DNA of 64,000 nucleotides from Comamonadaceae bacterium (GTDB taxonomy: Bacteria; Pseudomonadota; Gammaproteobacteria; Burkholderiales; Burkholderiaceae_C), in NCBI GenBank assembly GCA_947479935.1, contig CANKBG010000012.1, positions 1 to 64,000 on the forward strand, read 5' to 3'. Made by a program: the position numbers and the translations under genes. A model generated the notes under the pieces. That model saw only the letters and a program-made list of their open reading frames with translations. It made no database searches and had not been told where the DNA came from. Positions 7,308 through 16,818 of this stretch are shown here, piece after piece (the first letter of the stretch is position 1; each line of letters opens with the position of its first letter).

Positions 7308-8180
7308 ATGCGCATTGCTGCTTTTTTCTACCAAAACCAACCTCATGTAGGTTTGGTGTCCCAAGACTCAAACTCAGTGGCTCCTTTTGACATGCCCTTG
7401 GCAGATCGAGAACTGGGCGCGCTGACACTGATAGACACTTTGTCACGCGGTGAGCCTTTGCCACCCCATGGCGCTGCCATTGCACTCAAAGACGTGCAGC
7501 TTCGCGCGCCGCTGCCTCACCCACGCCGAAATATTTTTTGTGTGGGTAAAAACTACCATGCGCATGCCAAAGAATTTGCGCGCAGTGGCTTTGACAGCAG
7601 CGCCAAAGCCGGTGGTGAAATTCCCGCAGAGCCCATCATCTTTACCAAAGTGCCGGAATGTGTGATTGCCACGGGCGAAGCCATTGAGTTGCCCAAAGTG
7701 TCAACGGCCATTGATTACGAAGCCGAGTTAGCGGTGATCATCGGCAAAGGCGGCAAAGGCATCACCAAAGCCAATGCCATGCAACACGTTTGGGGCTACA
7801 CCATCGTCAACGATGTGACGGCACGCGACTGGCAAAACAAGCACATGCAATGGCACATGGGCAAATCATTTGACACCTTTTGCCCAATGGGTCCATGGTT
7901 GGTCAGTGCCGACGAAATGGATGGCACCAACACCCACGTGCGTTGTTATGTGAACGGTGAAGAGCGACAGAATGCCGCTACACCTGATTTGATTTTTGAC
8001 ATTCCGACGCTCATTGAAACTTTGAGCGCGGGAATTACTTTGTACCCCGGCGACGTCATTGCCACCGGCACACCCGTGGGTGTGGGCATTGGCTTCACAC
8101 CGCCCAAGTATTTAAAGTCGGGCGATGTGGTGCGAGTTGAAATTGACGGGATTGGCGTTTTAGAAAACCCCGTCAAATAA
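7308..8180 (+). CDS. Fumarylacetoacetate hydrolase family protein
   Basis: The 290-residue protein starts at ATG 7308, where the family homology begins. Metal-ligand residues of the FAH fold are seen at Glu138 and Glu140 (in DYEAEL) and Asp169 (in VNDVTARD). Also present are GKNYHAHAKEF near 81-90 and the C-terminal GDVIATGTPVGVG. These Mg-dependent enzymes cleave or hydrate 2-oxo acids late in aromatic-acid breakdown, for example fumarylpyruvate. The exact substrate cannot be assigned. It is divergent from the TctC genes, which suggests a catabolic locus. Its TAA stop directly abuts the metK stop with no bases between them. Confidence 0.88.
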   Translation: MRIAAFFYQNQPHVGLVSQDSNSVAPFDMPLADRELGALTLIDTLSRGEPLPPHGAAIALKDVQLRAPLPHPRRNIFCVGKNYHAHAKEFARSGFDSSAKAGGEIPAEPIIFTKVPECVIATGEAIELPKVSTAIDYEAELAVIIGKGGKGITKANAMQHVWGYTIVNDVTARDWQNKHMQWHMGKSFDTFCPMGPWLVSADEMDGTNTHVRCYVNGEERQNAATPDLIFDIPTLIETLSAGITLYPGDVIATGTPVGVGIGFTPPKYLKSGDVVRVEIDGIGVLENPVK

Positions 8181-9365
8181 TCACTTCAAGCCAGCGGCCG
8201 CACGCAAGGTGGCGGCCAGGTTGGTACGCTCCCAAGTGAAGTCGGGTTCGTCGCGGCCGAAGTGGCCATAAGCTGCTGTTTTGGTGTAAATGGGACGCAG
8301 CAGATCGAGCATTTGAATGATGCCCTTAGGACGCAAGTCAAAGTGCTCGTTTACCAAAGCGGCGATCTTGTCATCAGAGATCACACCAGTGCCTTCAGTG
8401 TTGATGGTGATGTTCATGGGGCGTGCCACACCAATGGCGTAGGCCACTTGAATTTGGCACTTGGTGGCAAGACCAGCAGCCACAATGTTCTTGGCCACAT
8501 AGCGCGCTGCATACGCAGCAGAGCGGTCTACCTTGGAAGGGTCTTTGCCTGAGAAAGCGCCGCCGCCGTGAGGGCAAGCACCACCATAGGTGTCCACAAT
8601 GATTTTGCGACCCGTGAGCCCGCAATCACCTTGAGGGCCGCCAATGACGAAACGGCCAGTCGGGTTGATAAGGTACTTGGTGTCCTTGAGCCACTCTTTG
8701 GGCAACACGGGCTTGATGATTTCTTCAATGATGGCTTCGTTGAAACTGGCCTTCATTTTGGTGGCTGATTCGCTTTGATCAGGGCTGTGTTGTGTTGACA
8801 ACACCACGGTGTCAATGCTGTGGGGCTTGCCATCCACATAGCGCATGGTCACTTGGCTTTTGGCATCGGGGCGCAAGAAAGGCAGGCGGCCATCTTTGCG
8901 CAATTGCGCTTGACGCTCGACCAAACGGTGGGCGTAGTAAATGGGCGCTGGCATGAGGTCAGGGGTTTCGCTGCAGGCATAACCAAACATCAAACCTTGG
9001 TCGCCGGCACCGGTGTTCAAGTGGTCGTCTGAAGCTTGGTTGACACCTTGGGCAATGTCGTTGGATTGCTTGTCGTAGCAAACCATCACGGCACAGCCTT
9101 TGTAGTCAATGCCGTATTCGGTGTTGTCGTAGCCGATGCGCTTGATGGTGTCGCGCGCAACTTGGATGTAATCGACGTGGGCGTTGGTGGTAATTTCACC
9201 AGCCAAAACCACCAAGCCCGTATTGGTCAGCGTTTCGGCGGCCACGCGGCTACGCGGGTCTTGTTCAAAAATAGCATCGAGAATGGCGTCTGAAATTTGA
9301 TCCGCAACTTTGTCGGGGTGGCCTTCGGACACTGATTCTGAGGTGAAAAGATAGTCATTCGCCAT
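8181..9365 (-). CDS. metK: S-adenosylmethionine synthetase
   Basis: The 394-residue enzyme makes SAM from methionine and ATP. The start at ATG 9365 gives the canonical [19 protein letters not shown], with His and Asp active-site residues. Further motifs are [34 protein letters not shown] (phosphate-binding loop region) and the C-terminal YGHFGR. An AGGAG-like ribosome binding site precedes the start. It stands alone on the minus strand, divergent from two acyltransferase genes. I recognised no SAM or SAH riboswitch in the 196-bp upstream gap. Confidence 0.98.
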   Translation of the reverse strand: MANDYLFTSESVSEGHPDKVADQISDAILDAIFEQDPRSRVAAETLTNTGLVVLAGEITTNAHVDYIQVARDTIKRIGYDNTEYGIDYKGCAVMVCYDKQSNDIAQGVNQASDDHLNTGAGDQGLMFGYACSETPDLMPAPIYYAHRLVERQAQLRKDGRLPFLRPDAKSQVTMRYVDGKPHSIDTVVLSTQHSPDQSESATKMKASFNEAIIEEIIKPVLPKEWLKDTKYLINPTGRFVIGGPQGDCGLTGRKIIVDTYGGACPHGGGAFSGKDPSKVDRSAAYAARYVAKNIVAAGLATKCQIQVAYAIGVARPMNITINTEGTGVISDDKIAALVNEHFDLRPKGIIQMLDLLRPIYTKTAAYGHFGRDEPDFTWERTNLAATLRAAAGLK

Positions 9366-9561
9366 GAGGGTTCTCCTAAATGTTTGGCATGCATGTTTGT
9401 CTGCGCTGCCAGGAGCTTTGGGCCTCGGCGAACGCTTTAGCAGATTTGTCCGAAGACAAGGCACAATCCAATGCATGTGAAACATGGCCATTGGCGGGTG
9501 CGTGTCGCCCTGCAAGTTGCTCTTTTTAACTCAGCGACCCCTGAAGTTTACCAAACAAAAC

Positions 9562-10404
9562 ATGATTTTTTGGTTTCGATTTTTTTCCCATTGGCCTCTC
9601 TGGGCGTTGCACGCCCTAGGCCAAGTCGTGGGATGGCTAGCGTGGTTGCTGTCGCCTACCTACAGGCGCCGCTTTTTAGCGAACAGCCAAGCGGCTGGTT
9701 TGAGTTTCTGGCAGGTTGCGGGGGCTGTCGGCCAAGCCGGATGCATGTCCACGGAGTTGCCCCGTCTGTGGATGGGAAAAAGTCTGCGTGTGGTGTGGGT
9801 CAAAGGGGCTTATCAAGCTGTGAAAGAGGCTTACGACAGCGGCAATGGGGTCTTGTTTTTAACACCCCACTTAGGTTGTTTTGAAGTGTCTGCGCAGGCC
9901 TTGGCTGAATCCTTTAGCGCCAAGCACGGACCTTTGACGGTGTTGTTCAGGCCCTCTCGCAAAGAGGGCTTGGCCAAGGTCATGGAGGCCTCTAGGGCCC
10001 GGCCGGGTCTTGAAACGGCGCCGACCACTTTGGCGGGTGTACGGCAAATGATCAAAGCGTTGCGTGCGGGGCAAGCTGTAGGGTTGCTCCCCGATCAAGT
10101 GCCACCCGAAGGCATGGGGCAATGGGTCCCTTTCTTTGGCAAGCCTGCCTACACCATGACTTTGGCGGCGCGTTTGGCTCTTCAAACCGGTGCTAAGTTG
10201 GTATTAATTTGGGGTGAGCGTTTGCCTTGGGGGCAAGGCTACGCCGTTCACGCGAGTGACCTTGGGCAAGACATGGCGGGCGATGTAGACGCTGCAGTTT
10301 TGCAAATTAACCAAGCCATGGAGCGCCTCATTTTTCAGCGGCCAGATCAATATTTGTGGGGCTATGCGCGTTACAAGCAACCGCGTCAGGACGCTGTGTC
10401 ATGA
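9562..10404 (+). CDS. Lysophospholipid/lipid A acyltransferase, LpxL (HtrB) family
   Basis: The 280-residue inner-membrane acyltransferase starts at ATG 9562, just before a hydrophobic N-terminal anchor (WPLWALHALGQVVGWLAWLL). The catalytic HX4[D/E] box is His103 to Glu108 (HLGCFE), followed by the family blocks LFRPSRKEGL and GLLPDQVPPEGMG. Members add secondary acyl chains to lipid A on the cytoplasmic face of the inner membrane. Its stop overlaps the start of a second family member (ATGA). The two probably act in sequence on lipid A, but which chain each adds is not visible. The 196-bp gap to metK must hold both divergent promoters. Confidence 0.88.
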   Translation: MIFWFRFFSHWPLWALHALGQVVGWLAWLLSPTYRRRFLANSQAAGLSFWQVAGAVGQAGCMSTELPRLWMGKSLRVVWVKGAYQAVKEAYDSGNGVLFLTPHLGCFEVSAQALAESFSAKHGPLTVLFRPSRKEGLAKVMEASRARPGLETAPTTLAGVRQMIKALRAGQAVGLLPDQVPPEGMGQWVPFFGKPAYTMTLAARLALQTGAKLVLIWGERLPWGQGYAVHASDLGQDMAGDVDAAVLQINQAMERLIFQRPDQYLWGYARYKQPRQDAVS

Positions 10405-11294
10405 GCGCCCTGTTCATTGGCTTCATGCGCTTGCTGTCGCATCTGCCGCTTCGAGCCATTCGTGTATTAGGTCATACCTTGGGCATTGTGTTGTGGGGCT
10501 TGGTGGGTGGTCGCCGGCGCATTGTTCAGATTAATTTGGCTTTGTGTTTTCCCGAAAAATCTGGCGCAGAAATTCAGCACCTCACACGCCAACACTTTGT
10601 GCAATTTGCACAATCTCTGTTAGACCGCGCTTGGCTATGGCACGCTCCGCTTGAGATCGTGGCGTCGCGCTTGAAATGGGTGGGCTCGCAAATGGCATTT
10701 GACCAATTGGCGAACGAGAGTCCGAAGATTATTTTTGCACCACACTTTGTAGGATTGGACGCCGGCGGCTTGGCACTTACTTTGCGCGCAAGCAAACCGG
10801 TTGCCTTTATTTTTGTGCCGCAACACAACAAAGTGATGGATGCATGGGTCAATGAGGGGCGACAAAGAACGGGGCATGTCAAACCTTACTTCAGGCATGA
10901 AGGTGTGAAACAAATCATGAGTGGTTTGCGTCATGGCGAGATTTTGCATCTTTCGCCCGACATGGATTTTGGTCCTGAAGAGTCCATCTTTGTGCCCTTT
11001 ATGGGTGTGCCTGCCGCCACTCTGCCCTCGCTTTCAAGGTTTGCCCGCTTGGGACGTGCACAAGTGCTGACGCTCATCACGCGCATGACGCCGCAGGGTT
11101 ATGAGATGTCTTTAACGCCAGCGTGGGACGCATTTCCAACGAAAGATGTCGCGGCCGACACAGCGCGCATGAATGCAGAGTTGGCCCGAGCCATTTCGCA
11201 CTCACCCTCCCAGTATTACTGGGTGCACAAGCGCTTTAAAACTCGCCCTGTTGGCGAGGCGTCGGTTTATAAAAACGCCGCCATTTCGCGCTGA
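10401..11294 (+). CDS. Lipid A biosynthesis acyltransferase, LpxL/LpxM family (second copy)
   Basis: The 297-residue paralogue of the preceding acyltransferase has an N-terminal hydrophobic anchor at about 15-35 and the catalytic HX4D box at His115 to Asp120 (HFVGLD). FVPQHNKVMDAWVNEGR and LHLSPDMDFGPEESIFVPF are family blocks. It is translationally coupled to the upstream gene. The 3' end overlaps the convergent alpha/beta-hydrolase gene by 28 bp. A pair of late acyltransferases is typical of Burkholderiales lipid A synthesis. Confidence 0.88.
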   Translation: MSALFIGFMRLLSHLPLRAIRVLGHTLGIVLWGLVGGRRRIVQINLALCFPEKSGAEIQHLTRQHFVQFAQSLLDRAWLWHAPLEIVASRLKWVGSQMAFDQLANESPKIIFAPHFVGLDAGGLALTLRASKPVAFIFVPQHNKVMDAWVNEGRQRTGHVKPYFRHEGVKQIMSGLRHGEILHLSPDMDFGPEESIFVPFMGVPAATLPSLSRFARLGRAQVLTLITRMTPQGYEMSLTPAWDAFPTKDVAADTARMNAELARAISHSPSQYYWVHKRFKTRPVGEASVYKNAAISR

Positions 11295-12157
11295 ATGATT
11301 TCGGGATGTTCGTGAACGACCCAATGCGATCCTTCTTCGATAGGAACGTATTGAAGCGCTGGAACGAAGTGTTCAAGCCCCACATTGAGGTGAGGCAATA
11401 ACGCGAAATCTTTCAGACCCCAGAGCAACAAGGTGGGCACATGGATGCGCAACATCGCGTCGGGTAAAACCAATTTTTCAAGCGTACTTTCACCAAGCTT
11501 GCTGGGCTTGAGGGGCGAGGCACGGTAAAAGTTCAGACCCCCTTGAAGGCCATAAGACCAAGCCGTGCGGTATTGGGTTTTCAGTTCTGGGGTGAGCCAA
11601 ACAGGCGTGATACCTTTGTCAAAAAATTCGAATATTTTTTCAAAATGGTTGGCGCTTAACTCGGCGGCCGCTTGCGGTTCACAAAAATAATTCATGTAAT
11701 CGCTGGCAGCAATTTGTTCAGGGTTGGTTTTCAAGTCGCGCAAAAATGTGCCAGGATGTGGCGAGTTGATGATCACCAACTTGTTCATGCATTGCGGTAT
11801 TTGATTGGCCATGTTCCATGCCACACCGCCGCCCCAATCGTGCGCAACCAAGGCTTTCAAGGGTGTCAAACCAGATTCGATTTGAATCAGCGCTGCAATG
11901 TCTTGAATTAAGAATTTGGCGCGGTAAGCAGAAACATCAGTGGGTTGGCTAGATTTTTCATAGCCACGTAAATTAGGCGCAACGCATCGATAGGCCCCAT
12001 TTTCAGGCTTTGAAAAATGCTGCATCAATTCATCCCACACAAACGCCGCTTCAGGAAAACCATGAAGAAACATCAGAACGGGTCGGCCCTTGGTTCCAGC
12101 GGCTCTGCAGCTGAGTTGAATACCGTGAGGTAAATCCTGTTGCCAAGTTTCAATCAT
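11267..12157 (-). CDS. Alpha/beta hydrolase (epoxide hydrolase/haloalkane dehalogenase-like)
   Basis: The 296-residue alpha/beta-hydrolase-fold protein has an oxyanion-hole motif HGFPE at 32-36. The nucleophile-elbow Asp107 lies in AHDWGGG, so the nucleophile is Asp rather than Ser, as in epoxide hydrolases and dehalogenases. The acid probably lies in LWGLKDFAL and the catalytic His in EEGSHWVVHEHPE. The natural substrate is unknown. It is downstream of engB with an 8-bp overlap, so the two are likely cotranscribed. Its 3' end overlaps the convergent acyltransferase gene. Confidence 0.87.
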   Translation of the reverse strand: MIETWQQDLPHGIQLSCRAAGTKGRPVLMFLHGFPEAAFVWDELMQHFSKPENGAYRCVAPNLRGYEKSSQPTDVSAYRAKFLIQDIAALIQIESGLTPLKALVAHDWGGGVAWNMANQIPQCMNKLVIINSPHPGTFLRDLKTNPEQIAASDYMNYFCEPQAAAELSANHFEKIFEFFDKGITPVWLTPELKTQYRTAWSYGLQGGLNFYRASPLKPSKLGESTLEKLVLPDAMLRIHVPTLLLWGLKDFALLPHLNVGLEHFVPALQYVPIEEGSHWVVHEHPEIIQREMAAFL

Positions 12158-12872
12158 CGATATGTGTCCAATCCCACATAAGCTGAGCCAAATCCTCTAC
12201 ACCTTGTTTTTTCAAGGCAGAGAACAATTTGGCTTCGCCGCCACCGGCTTGTAATTTAGCAATTGACAGCGCCTTGGCACCTTCAGAACGTGTGAGCTTG
12301 TCAGATTTGGTTAACAAAACCAAAAAATTCAAGCCTTCTTCAACTCTGGGGCGAATCACTTCGAGCAGCACTTCATCCAACTCAGTCATGCCCAAACGGG
12401 GGTCGCACAAAAGAACAATTCCTTTTAGGTTTTCGCGGGTGACCAAATAATTGGCCATGACTTTTTGCCAGCGCAACTTGTCTTGCTTTGGCACCGCGGC
12501 ATAGCCATAGCCGGGTAAATCGGCCAAAACGGCATCCGTCAAACCTTGCTTGCCCAAAGCAAAAAGGTTGATGTGCTGAGTACGGCCCGGTTTTTTGGAG
12601 GCGAAAGCCAGTTGTTTTTGTTGCGTCAGGGTGTTGATACAGGTCGATTTGCCGGCGTTGGAACGGCCGACAAAGGCAATTTCTGGCACATCCAGCGCGG
12701 GCAGATGGAAAAGTTCTGCTGCCGTGGTTAGAAAGCGTGCGGTGTGCATCCAACCCATGGGCGTGATGGCCTTGACCTCTGTGACGGGTGCCAACACGGC
12801 TTTGGCAGGGGTTTTCCTGGCCTTGGCAGGGGCGGCTTGAGGGGCTTTAGCGGGGCTTTTAGGGGTGGCCAT
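12150..12872 (-). CDS. engB: Ribosome biogenesis GTP-binding protein YsxC/EngB
   Basis: The 240-residue protein is an essential TRAFAC GTPase needed for assembly of the large ribosomal subunit. G1 is GRSNAGKS at 69-76, G3 is DLPGYGYAAV and G4 is TKSD. The first 40 residues are a low-complexity Lys/Ala/Pro tail (KAPQAAPAKARKTPAKA), common in betaproteobacterial copies. ATG 12872 is preferred over a TTG three codons upstream. It is divergent from the cytochrome c4 gene, an arrangement common in this group. Confidence 0.95.
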   Translation of the reverse strand: MATPKSPAKAPQAAPAKARKTPAKAVLAPVTEVKAITPMGWMHTARFLTTAAELFHLPALDVPEIAFVGRSNAGKSTCINTLTQQKQLAFASKKPGRTQHINLFALGKQGLTDAVLADLPGYGYAAVPKQDKLRWQKVMANYLVTRENLKGIVLLCDPRLGMTELDEVLLEVIRPRVEEGLNFLVLLTKSDKLTRSEGAKALSIAKLQAGGGEAKLFSALKKQGVEDLAQLMWDWTHIDD

Positions 12873-12960
12873 TAGGGTCAAACTTTCGAGGCGTCGGAAA
12901 TGACGCTAGCAGGCATTGTAGAATCCCATGGTTTTGCGCCTACTATTTCGGACGTCGCCC

Positions 12961-13593
12961 ATGAAGTCAATGACTAAATTTTTCTTCGCTGCCCTCACTT
13001 CCATGCTGATGGCTGGTTCTGTTTTTGCCGCTGATGCAGCCCCTAAGGCCGAAAAGCCTGATCTGGCCAAAGGCGGCGCCATTGCAGCCGGCGTGTGCGC
13101 CGCTTGCCACATGGCAGACGGTAACTCCACCACGCCAGTCAACCCCAAGTTGGCGCAACAACACCCTGAATACATCGTGAAGCAACTGCAAGAGTTCAAA
13201 TCTGGCAAGCGCGCCAACGCCGTGATGATGGGATTTGCGTCCCAATTGAGCGATGCTGACATGCGCAATGTGGCCTATTACATGGCCAGTCAAAAAGCCA
13301 AGCCCGGTTTTGCCAAAGACAAAGAAACAGTGGCCTTGGGTGAAAAGATTTACCGCGGTGGCATTGCCGACCGTCAAATTGCAGCCTGTGCTGGTTGCCA
13401 CAGCCCCAACGGCTCGGGCATGCCCGCGCAATACCCCCGTTTGTCCGGCCAACATGCCGACTACACCACCAGCCAATTGACGCAGTTCCGTGAAGGCATT
13501 CGCAAAAACAGCATCCAAATGACGCAAGTGGCTGCCAAACTCAACGATCGTGAAATCAAAGCCGTGTCAGACTACATCGCTGGATTGCGTTAA
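12961..13593 (+). CDS. Diheme cytochrome c4-type protein
   Basis: The 210-residue exported protein has a signal peptide (MKSMTKFFFAALTSMLMAGSVFA) and two c-type heme sites, CAACH at 46-50 and CAGCH at 143-147. The two halves are homologous, as in cytochrome c4. Candidate axial Met ligands are in AVMMGFAS and NSIQMTQV. It carries electrons in the periplasm, probably between the bc1 complex and a terminal oxidase. ATG 12961 is chosen because it starts the signal peptide; the 11 codons before it are not signal-like. A strong terminator follows. Confidence 0.92.
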   Translation: MKSMTKFFFAALTSMLMAGSVFAADAAPKAEKPDLAKGGAIAAGVCAACHMADGNSTTPVNPKLAQQHPEYIVKQLQEFKSGKRANAVMMGFASQLSDADMRNVAYYMASQKAKPGFAKDKETVALGEKIYRGGIADRQIAACAGCHSPNGSGMPAQYPRLSGQHADYTTSQLTQFREGIRKNSIQMTQVAAKLNDREIKAVSDYIAGLR

Positions 13594-13603
13594 TTCTTGG
13601 CGT

Positions 13604-13620
13604 GACGGGTCAAACCCGTC
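13604..13620. other. Hairpin downstream of cytochrome c4 gene
   Basis: GACGGGT (13604-13610) and ACCCGTC (13614-13620) form a 7-bp stem with a 3-nt loop. No T-run follows, so on its own it is not a terminator. It lies just before the intrinsic terminator and may protect the 3' end of the message. Confidence 0.5.
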
Positions 13621-13628
13621 TCCCCACC

Positions 13629-13654
13629 ATGGACCCTTGCGGTCCATTTTTTTT
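13629..13654 (+). terminator. Rho-independent terminator of the cytochrome c4 gene
   Basis: ATGGACC (13629-13635) and GGTCCAT (13641-13647) form a perfect 7-bp stem around CTTGC, followed by a run of eight T. Confidence 0.92.
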
Positions 13655-13725
13655 ATTTAAACCCTTGTCAAGACGGGGTTAAGTATGAAGTTTTCCAATG
13701 CTCTCATCTTGAAGGGAATTTCGAC

Positions 13726-14730
13726 ATGCTGATACGAACTCACAACGATGGATTGATTCACCCTCTGAGCAGCGAAATTACGTCGCCTGAGGCCTATGCC
13801 ACACGCAGACAACTGCTGCGTCAATGGTCGGCAGGTGCGGCTGCGGCGGGCCTTGCGGGTTGGTCTCAGCGCGAGGCAATTGCACAATCGGCAGCGGTAA
13901 GTCAAGCCGTCAAATTGGCAGCGCTTCCGGCTACTCAATCTAGCGTTCAAGGTGCTATGACGATGGAGAAAGTCACCTCTCAAAAAGATGCCACCACGTA
14001 CAACAACTTTTATGAATTTGGCGTTGACAAATCAGACCCTGCGCGCAATGCACACACTCTCAAAGCCACACCTTGGTCCATCGAAGTGGAGGGCTTGGTT
14101 AAAAAGCCCACCCGCTTTAACTTAGAAGATGTGATGAAGTGGGGCGCTATGCAAGAGCGCATTTACCGCATGAGATGTGTGGAAGGCTGGTCGATGGTCA
14201 TCCCTTGGATTGGCTATTCGATGTCCGATTTAATTAAACGCGTGGAGCCACTGCCGGGTGCCAAATATATTGAATTCATCACACAAGTTGACCCTCAGAC
14301 CATGCCCGGCGTGCGCGGCGGTTATTTGGATTGGCCCTACATAGAGGGCCTTCGAATGGACGAGGCCATGCACCCCTTAACGCTTCTTTCATTTGGCATG
14401 TATGGTGAAGTGTTGCCCAAACAAAACGGTGCGCCTGTGCGTTTGGTGGTACCTTGGAAGTATGGCTTTAAAAGTGGCAAAAGCATTGTCAAAATTCGCT
14501 TTGTCGACAAGCAACCGATGGTGTCGTGGGCGAAGGCTGCCCCGCAAGAATATGGTTTTTATTCCAACGTCAATCCGACGGTGGACCATCCGCGTTGGAG
14601 CCAAGCCAACGAACGCCGAATTGGTGAAGGTGGCTTGTTAGACAAAAAGCGCAAAACTTTGATGTTCAATGGCTACGAGGCACAAGTGGGCTCACTCTAT
14701 TCCGGCATGGACCTTGTCAAGAATTTTTAA
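13726..14730 (+). CDS. msrP: Periplasmic methionine-sulfoxide reductase, molybdopterin catalytic subunit
   Basis: The 334-residue MsrP (YedY) protein of the sulfite-oxidase fold has a Tat signal with TRRQLLRQW at 26-34 followed by an Ala/Gly hydrophobic stretch. The expected Mo-ligand Cys151 is in [10 protein letters not shown]. Other family blocks are [20 protein letters not shown] and [12 protein letters not shown]. It repairs oxidised methionines in periplasmic proteins using electrons from the membrane partner MsrQ. The msrQ start codon overlaps the TAA of this gene (TAATG), so expression is coupled. Confidence 0.96.
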   Translation: MLIRTHNDGLIHPLSSEITSPEAYATRRQLLRQWSAGAAAAGLAGWSQREAIAQSAAVSQAVKLAALPATQSSVQGAMTMEKVTSQKDATTYNNFYEFGVDKSDPARNAHTLKATPWSIEVEGLVKKPTRFNLEDVMKWGAMQERIYRMRCVEGWSMVIPWIGYSMSDLIKRVEPLPGAKYIEFITQVDPQTMPGVRGGYLDWPYIEGLRMDEAMHPLTLLSFGMYGEVLPKQNGAPVRLVVPWKYGFKSGKSIVKIRFVDKQPMVSWAKAAPQEYGFYSNVNPTVDHPRWSQANERRIGEGGLLDKKRKTLMFNGYEAQVGSLYSGMDLVKNF

Positions 14731-15347
14731 TGTGGCGTGACGCACTGAGAAAGCCAGCGGCCAAGTGGGCCGTGGTGCTCGTTTCTTTACTGCCTTTTGT
14801 AGGCTTGTGCAGTGCTATTTTTTTAGACACGCTTGGCCCTAATCCGGCGGAGTATTTGATCAGAGCGACAGGCGATTGGACCTTGCGTTTTTTGTGCATC
14901 ACGCTGCTGATCACGCCATTGCGGGCTATTTCAAACATGACGGAATGGCTGCGTTTCAGGCGCAGTTTGGGACTGTTGACTTTCTTTTACGCTTTCACTC
15001 ACGCTATTTGTTATAGCCTGTTTGACATGGGCTGGGAGTGGGGTGAGATTGTTTTGGATATTGCAAAACGTCCGTTCATTGCGGTGGGTTTTACGGGCTT
15101 TTTGCTGCTGAGTTTGTTGGCCGCCACGTCTTTCAATGCCGCCGTGAAAGCACTGGGGATTGTCCGCTGGCGCCAACTGCATCGTGCGGTCTACGGCATT
15201 GCGCTGCTGGCCATTTTGCATTTCTTTTGGATGCGATCGGGTAAACAGAACTTCACAGAAGTTTGGGTCTATGCCGCCCTAGTGGGCTTGTTGTTGGGGT
15301 GGCGTGTTTGGACTCAATTTAAACCAAATGCTCGCCTTGAAAAGTAA
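14730..15347 (+). CDS. msrQ: Heme-binding membrane subunit MsrQ of the MsrPQ repair system
   Basis: The 205-residue polytopic membrane protein of the ferric-reductase-like domain family has about six hydrophobic segments. Probable heme His residues lie in TFFYAFTHAICY and in LHRAVYGIALLAILHFFW. It passes electrons from the quinone pool or a flavin to MsrP. It is coupled to msrP by the TAATG overlap. Its last 29 bp overlap the 3' end of the convergent lysA. Confidence 0.94.
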   Translation: MWRDALRKPAAKWAVVLVSLLPFVGLCSAIFLDTLGPNPAEYLIRATGDWTLRFLCITLLITPLRAISNMTEWLRFRRSLGLLTFFYAFTHAICYSLFDMGWEWGEIVLDIAKRPFIAVGFTGFLLLSLLAATSFNAAVKALGIVRWRQLHRAVYGIALLAILHFFWMRSGKQNFTEVWVYAALVGLLLGWRVWTQFKPNARLEK

Positions 15348-16593
15348 TTTGCGCTGTTTCACGGTCGCGAATGAGGTGCACCTGGTGGCCGTCAATTAAG
15401 ACTTCAGCGGCTCGACCGCGTGTGTTGTAGTTGCTCGACATGCTCATGCAGTAAGCGCCTGCTGATAACACCGCCAAGATGTCGCCTGCTTTTACATTCA
15501 GTTCTCTATCGCGGCCAATCCAGTCGCCACTTTCGCACACGGGGCCCACCACATCCAACAAAGTGGCCGCACCGGTGCGCGGACTGAGTGGCACAATTTG
15601 GTGAAAAGCTTGGTACATGGCAGGACGAGGTAAATCGTTCATGGCGGCATCGATGATGCAAAAGTTTTTTTGCTCGCCAGGTTTGATGTAAACCACTTCG
15701 GACAAACACACGCCAGCATTGCCAACCAAGGAGCGGCCGGGTTCAATCATCAACTGCCGATCGCCAAAACCACGTGCATCGAGTTTGGCTAACAACTGGT
15801 GCCACAACTGATCTGCTGCGGGCGGCGTGTCGCCGTTGTAATTGATGCCAAGACCGCCACCAAAGTCGATGTGATGAATGGGAATGCCAGCCGCTTCAAT
15901 GTCCGTGACCAAATCTAGAATGCGGTCCATGGCGTCCAAGTAAGGCGTGGCCTCTGTAATTTGGGAACCAATGTGGCAGTCAATGCCTACCACATGAAGA
16001 CCCGGCAAGGCAGCAGCACGCTGGTAAGTTTGGAGCGCACTTTCATGTGCCACACCAAATTTATTGCCCTTTAGGCCTGTAGAAATGTAGGGGTGTGTTT
16101 TGGGGTCGACGTTGGGATTGACGCGCAGGCTGACCGGCGCTTTTTTGTGAAGCGACATAGCCACTTCGTTGAGCACTTCGAGTTCGGCGTCACTTTCAAC
16201 ATTGAAACAACCGATGCCAATTTCAAGGGCGTGTTTCATTTCGGCGCGCGTTTTACCCACGCCCGAAAAAATGATTTTGGAGGGATGACCGCCTGCCGCT
16301 AGCACGCGCGCCAACTCACCGCCCGAGACAATGTCAAAGCCACAGCCTGCTTGGGCAAAGACTTGCAAAACAGCCAAATTGGAATTGGCTTTCATGGCAT
16401 AGTGAATCTGCGCTTTGCGGCCAGCAAAGCCCCGTTGGTAAGCTGACAAGGCAGACAGCATCGAGGCCTTGGAGTAAGCAAAAACGGGCGTGCCAAATTG
16501 CGCTGCCACATCCGACAGCTTGACGTTTTCCATGCACAGATTGCTGCCTTGATAAGCAATGTGAGGTTGTCCCGGAAGAATTGTAGCGGTCAT
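15319..16593 (-). CDS. lysA: Diaminopimelate decarboxylase
   Basis: The 424-residue PLP enzyme makes the last step of lysine synthesis, meso-diaminopimelate to lysine. The PLP-lysine segment is YAMKANSN. Further family blocks are GFDIVSGGEL, SGVGKTRAEM, GIDCHIGSQI, HIDFGGGLGI, EPGRSLVGNAG and the C-terminal CESGDW and GAYCMSM. ATG 16593 is the start consistent with the family; it overlaps the stop of lptM (ATGA), so lptM-lysA is an operon. Confidence 0.97.
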   Translation of the reverse strand: MTATILPGQPHIAYQGSNLCMENVKLSDVAAQFGTPVFAYSKASMLSALSAYQRGFAGRKAQIHYAMKANSNLAVLQVFAQAGCGFDIVSGGELARVLAAGGHPSKIIFSGVGKTRAEMKHALEIGIGCFNVESDAELEVLNEVAMSLHKKAPVSLRVNPNVDPKTHPYISTGLKGNKFGVAHESALQTYQRAAALPGLHVVGIDCHIGSQITEATPYLDAMDRILDLVTDIEAAGIPIHHIDFGGGLGINYNGDTPPAADQLWHQLLAKLDARGFGDRQLMIEPGRSLVGNAGVCLSEVVYIKPGEQKNFCIIDAAMNDLPRPAMYQAFHQIVPLSPRTGAATLLDVVGPVCESGDWIGRDRELNVKAGDILAVLSAGAYCMSMSSNYNTRGRAAEVLIDGHQVHLIRDRETAQITFQGEHLV

Positions 16594-16805
16594 GGTGTTT
16601 TGGCCGGTGGCGTTGAAGGGGGTGAGGGGTCTTTGTCGCCGCCCTTTGGGAGGCTGGGTGTTAGAGTTTGAAGCAAGGTGGCACGCTCTGCCGACAAGGG
16701 GTCTTGGGGGTGAACCAAAGGACCCTTTTGGCCGCAAGCTGACAAAGCCACCGCACAAAACCCAAGGGTATGGGCAAGGACTAAAATTCTAAAAACTTTG
16801 AACAT
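16590..16805 (-). CDS. lptM: LptM (YifL) small lipoprotein, LPS translocon maturation factor
   Basis: The 71-residue lipoprotein has a signal peptide ending in lipobox LSAC (Cys24), followed by GQKGPL, the conserved N-terminus of LptM/YifL lipoproteins. A Pro-rich tail follows. In enterobacteria LptM assists oxidative maturation of LptD in the outer membrane. It sits upstream of lysA in many proteobacteria, as here. The ATG is only 13 bp from the divergent cyaY start. Confidence 0.9.
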   Translation of the reverse strand: MFKVFRILVLAHTLGFCAVALSACGQKGPLVHPQDPLSAERATLLQTLTPSLPKGGDKDPSPPSTPPAKTP

Positions 16806-16818
16806 GACACGGATTGTA

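Noticed and set aside
9366-9561. Possible SAM or SAH riboswitch upstream of metK
   Set aside because: Only a small TTGTC-CGAA-GACAA stem was seen. No known riboswitch core could be recognised.
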